Shown piece after piece: positions 62,470-64,000 of a stretch of DNA of 64,000 bases (positions within the stretch are counted from its first letter, which is position 1; each line of letters opens with the position of its first letter). Source of the DNA: Pseudomonas fluvialis (lineage in GTDB: Bacteria > Pseudomonadota > Gammaproteobacteria > Pseudomonadales > Pseudomonadaceae); NCBI RefSeq assembly GCF_014207935.1, contig NZ_JACHLL010000005.1, positions 62,001 to 126,000 on the forward strand, written 5' to 3'. Made by a program: the position numbers and the translations under genes. A model generated the notes under the pieces. It was not told where the DNA came from and did no database searches. It saw nothing but the letters and a program-made list of their open reading frames with translations.

Positions 62470-63924
62470 TCAACTCAGCACCCGCTGCTGCTGGTCGAGA
62501 TGCCCTGCCAGGCGCAAAGCCAGCTGCAGCAATGGCATGGTCGGGTTACAGGCGCCGCCAGTGGCGAACACGCTGCTACCCGCCACATACAGATTCTCCG
62601 TGGCAAACACGCGGCAGTCCTGATCAACCACACCGGCGGCGGCCTCCTTGGCCATTCGCGTCGTACCCATGTGATGTGCGTGGGGACCTGCGACCAAGGG
62701 CAGGCTCTCATCGTAGATATTCTCATTGAGCTTGACGAAGCCCAACCCGCTCTCGGCAAAGCGCTTGGCCACCTCCAGGCCGATGTTCTTGATCGTGCGC
62801 CGATCCTCCGTCGCCAACGCCCAGTGCAAGCTGACTTTGCGCATACCCAGCGCATCGCGCTCCTCAAGCAACTGCAGGCGGCTAGAAGGATTGGGGAACT
62901 GCTCAATCAGGGTGCTGATCTCTCCGTCACCCGGGCAGTTGAAGCTGGAGACGAACGATACCTTGTCGGCCACACCCATGCGGCAGGCCAGGTTCTTGAA
63001 GAAGCTCTTGATTTCCGCCGTGCGCCCATAGGATTTGACCTCCTCCAGCACCTTGAAGGTCGTATTCCCCTTGCCACTGCCATGCCGCCCCACGAAAGCA
63101 TCCGTGGTGTAGTACTGACGTGGGCTCTGCGCCAAGCCCTCTGCCAGGATGAAGCTCCCCAGATTGATATTGAGGTGCTCCATGAAGCAACGCCCCGCCA
63201 GACCATCTTCCCGGATCACCCCGGCCGCACGCAGCGAATCACTGTTGAGCAACTGGCGGGCATTCTCGATTGCCCCCATCGCCAGGATGAAATGGCTGGC
63301 ATTCACCTGCTCATGGTTCCTGGCGTAGTCGCTCACGGTTACTGCGACAACCCGCTTCTTGGCTGCATCGAACTGCAGGTCAACGCCGTTGCAGTTGATG
63401 AAGACATCAAGCCCCTGCGTTTCCTGCAGCTCTTTCTCATACTTCTGGGCAAAACGCGTTGGCGGACTCAGTTGAAACTGATCGGCGGCGAAATCATCGC
63501 CGGCCAGAGGAGGATTGAGCGCCTGAAAACCCTGCACAGCCTGCAGATCGAGAATCCCCATGGCCTCTGGCATATAGCGGGCAAATTCGGCATAGGAGAT
63601 CGGCCATCCCGGCATACCGGCAACAGACTCGCGCGCAAAGTCCGACGCATCGAATGGACGGCAACGGCCTGTCCAGTGATTCGACGTTCCGCCCAGGAAA
63701 CGCAGGCGTGTAGCCGCAACATAGGCATCCTGAGCGGTGGACTGCACCTGATACAGATCCTGTGAGCGGGCATCATAAGAACGTCCCCCTCCCTCAGCCA
63801 ACAGCACCTTCCAACCGGCCCGCGCCAGCTTCAGCGCGACCGTGATTCCGGCCGGCCCGGCACCGAGGATGCAAAAGTCATAGTGCGCACGCAGCTCTTT
63901 CTGCGTCTGGTAGTCCTTGATCAT
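62470..63924 (-). CDS. GMC-type FAD oxidoreductase
   Basis: The 484-residue protein has an N-terminal FAD site (FCILGAGPAGITVALKLARAGW), LRFLGGTSNHWTGRCRPF, and the C-terminal GMC-C region with GPHAHHMGTTRM (active-site His region) and ACNPTMPLLQLALRLA. GMC enzymes oxidise alcohol or sugar hydroxyls. Within this operon, it may oxidise a sugar or a lipid carrier intermediate; the substrate is unknown. Its start overlaps the stop of the preceding gene (ATGA at 63921-63924). Confidence 0.9.
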   Translation of the reverse strand: MIKDYQTQKELRAHYDFCILGAGPAGITVALKLARAGWKVLLAEGGGRSYDARSQDLYQVQSTAQDAYVAATRLRFLGGTSNHWTGRCRPFDASDFARESVAGMPGWPISYAEFARYMPEAMGILDLQAVQGFQALNPPLAGDDFAADQFQLSPPTRFAQKYEKELQETQGLDVFINCNGVDLQFDAAKKRVVAVTVSDYARNHEQVNASHFILAMGAIENARQLLNSDSLRAAGVIREDGLAGRCFMEHLNINLGSFILAEGLAQSPRQYYTTDAFVGRHGSGKGNTTFKVLEEVKSYGRTAEIKSFFKNLACRMGVADKVSFVSSFNCPGDGEISTLIEQFPNPSSRLQLLEERDALGMRKVSLHWALATEDRRTIKNIGLEVAKRFAESGLGFVKLNENIYDESLPLVAGPHAHHMGTTRMAKEAAAGVVDQDCRVFATENLYVAGSSVFATGGACNPTMPLLQLALRLAGHLDQQQRVLS

Positions 63925-64000
63925 GCCGAGCCCTGACGGAAGTACTTGGCTGGCAGCACCCAGCCATTAATGACTACAAAGTCCCCCGAGGAACCCGGAG
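63921..64000 (-). CDS. C-terminal end of an unidentified gene
   Basis: Only the last 25 codons are present (GDFVVINGWVLPAKYFRQ), in a frame that stops at the TGA overlapping the GMC start. The overlap style matches the rest of the operon, so this is most likely a real upstream gene. Its function cannot be told from this piece. Confidence 0.55.
   Translation of the reverse strand, partial: PGSSGDFVVINGWVLPAKYFRQGSA

Overview
The window looks like chromosome of a Pseudomonas-type gammaproteobacterium. This is an inference from the GC-rich codon use, two type I secretion systems (T1SS), PEP-CTERM/exosortase genes, GGDEF signalling proteins and the half-tRNA integration scar; no rRNA or housekeeping marker is present to fix the species. 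Almost everything concerns the cell surface: giant secreted repeat proteins, their exporters, glycosyltransferases and an exopolysaccharide/exosortase locus.

Region 1 (1-15931, minus strand): an operon reading right to left with two ABC half-transporters, an HlyD-type adaptor and a very large VCBS-repeat adhesin whose 3' end lies outside the window. Both ABC proteins have unusual nucleotide-binding domains: one has lost every catalytic motif and the other has no recognisable LSGGQ signature.

Region 2 (about 16200-23241): a mobile-DNA scrapyard. It holds an integrase broken by an in-frame amber codon, a small unknown ORF, two convergent GGDEF genes with intact active sites, the 3' stump of an amidohydrolase gene, an AlpA-like regulator with a strong terminator, and an intact tyrosine integrase. 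It ends at the 3' half of a tRNA gene (anticodon CAT), a typical attachment scar. No matching intact tRNA was seen further left, so the element may include Region 1 and start outside the window.

Region 3 (23426-49428): the most interesting part. A complete T1SS (ABC, HlyD, TolC; plus strand) converges, with a 5-base gap, on a minus-strand gene set. That set is a 6267-residue protein made of about 745 octapeptide repeats (type I/V-x-A-L-T-T-A-Q) ending in a calcium-loop and T1SS-type C-terminus, then a TPR/OGT-like (GT41) glycosyltransferase, then a DUF4422-like protein. I propose that this is a dedicated system in which a Thr/Ser-rich giant fibre is glycosylated in the cytoplasm and exported by the neighbouring T1SS.

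Region 4 (49429-64000): a divergent intergenic region, a REC-HDOD response regulator, an exosortase/EpsI fusion, the PrsT-type TPR lipoprotein and the exosortase-associated ATPase (plus strand). Converging on these is a tightly coupled minus-strand polysaccharide operon: a WecG/TagA-type transferase, three family-2 and one family-4 glycosyltransferases, two hexapeptide acetyltransferases, a GMC-type oxidoreductase and the end of a further gene. No PEP-CTERM substrate is encoded in the window.
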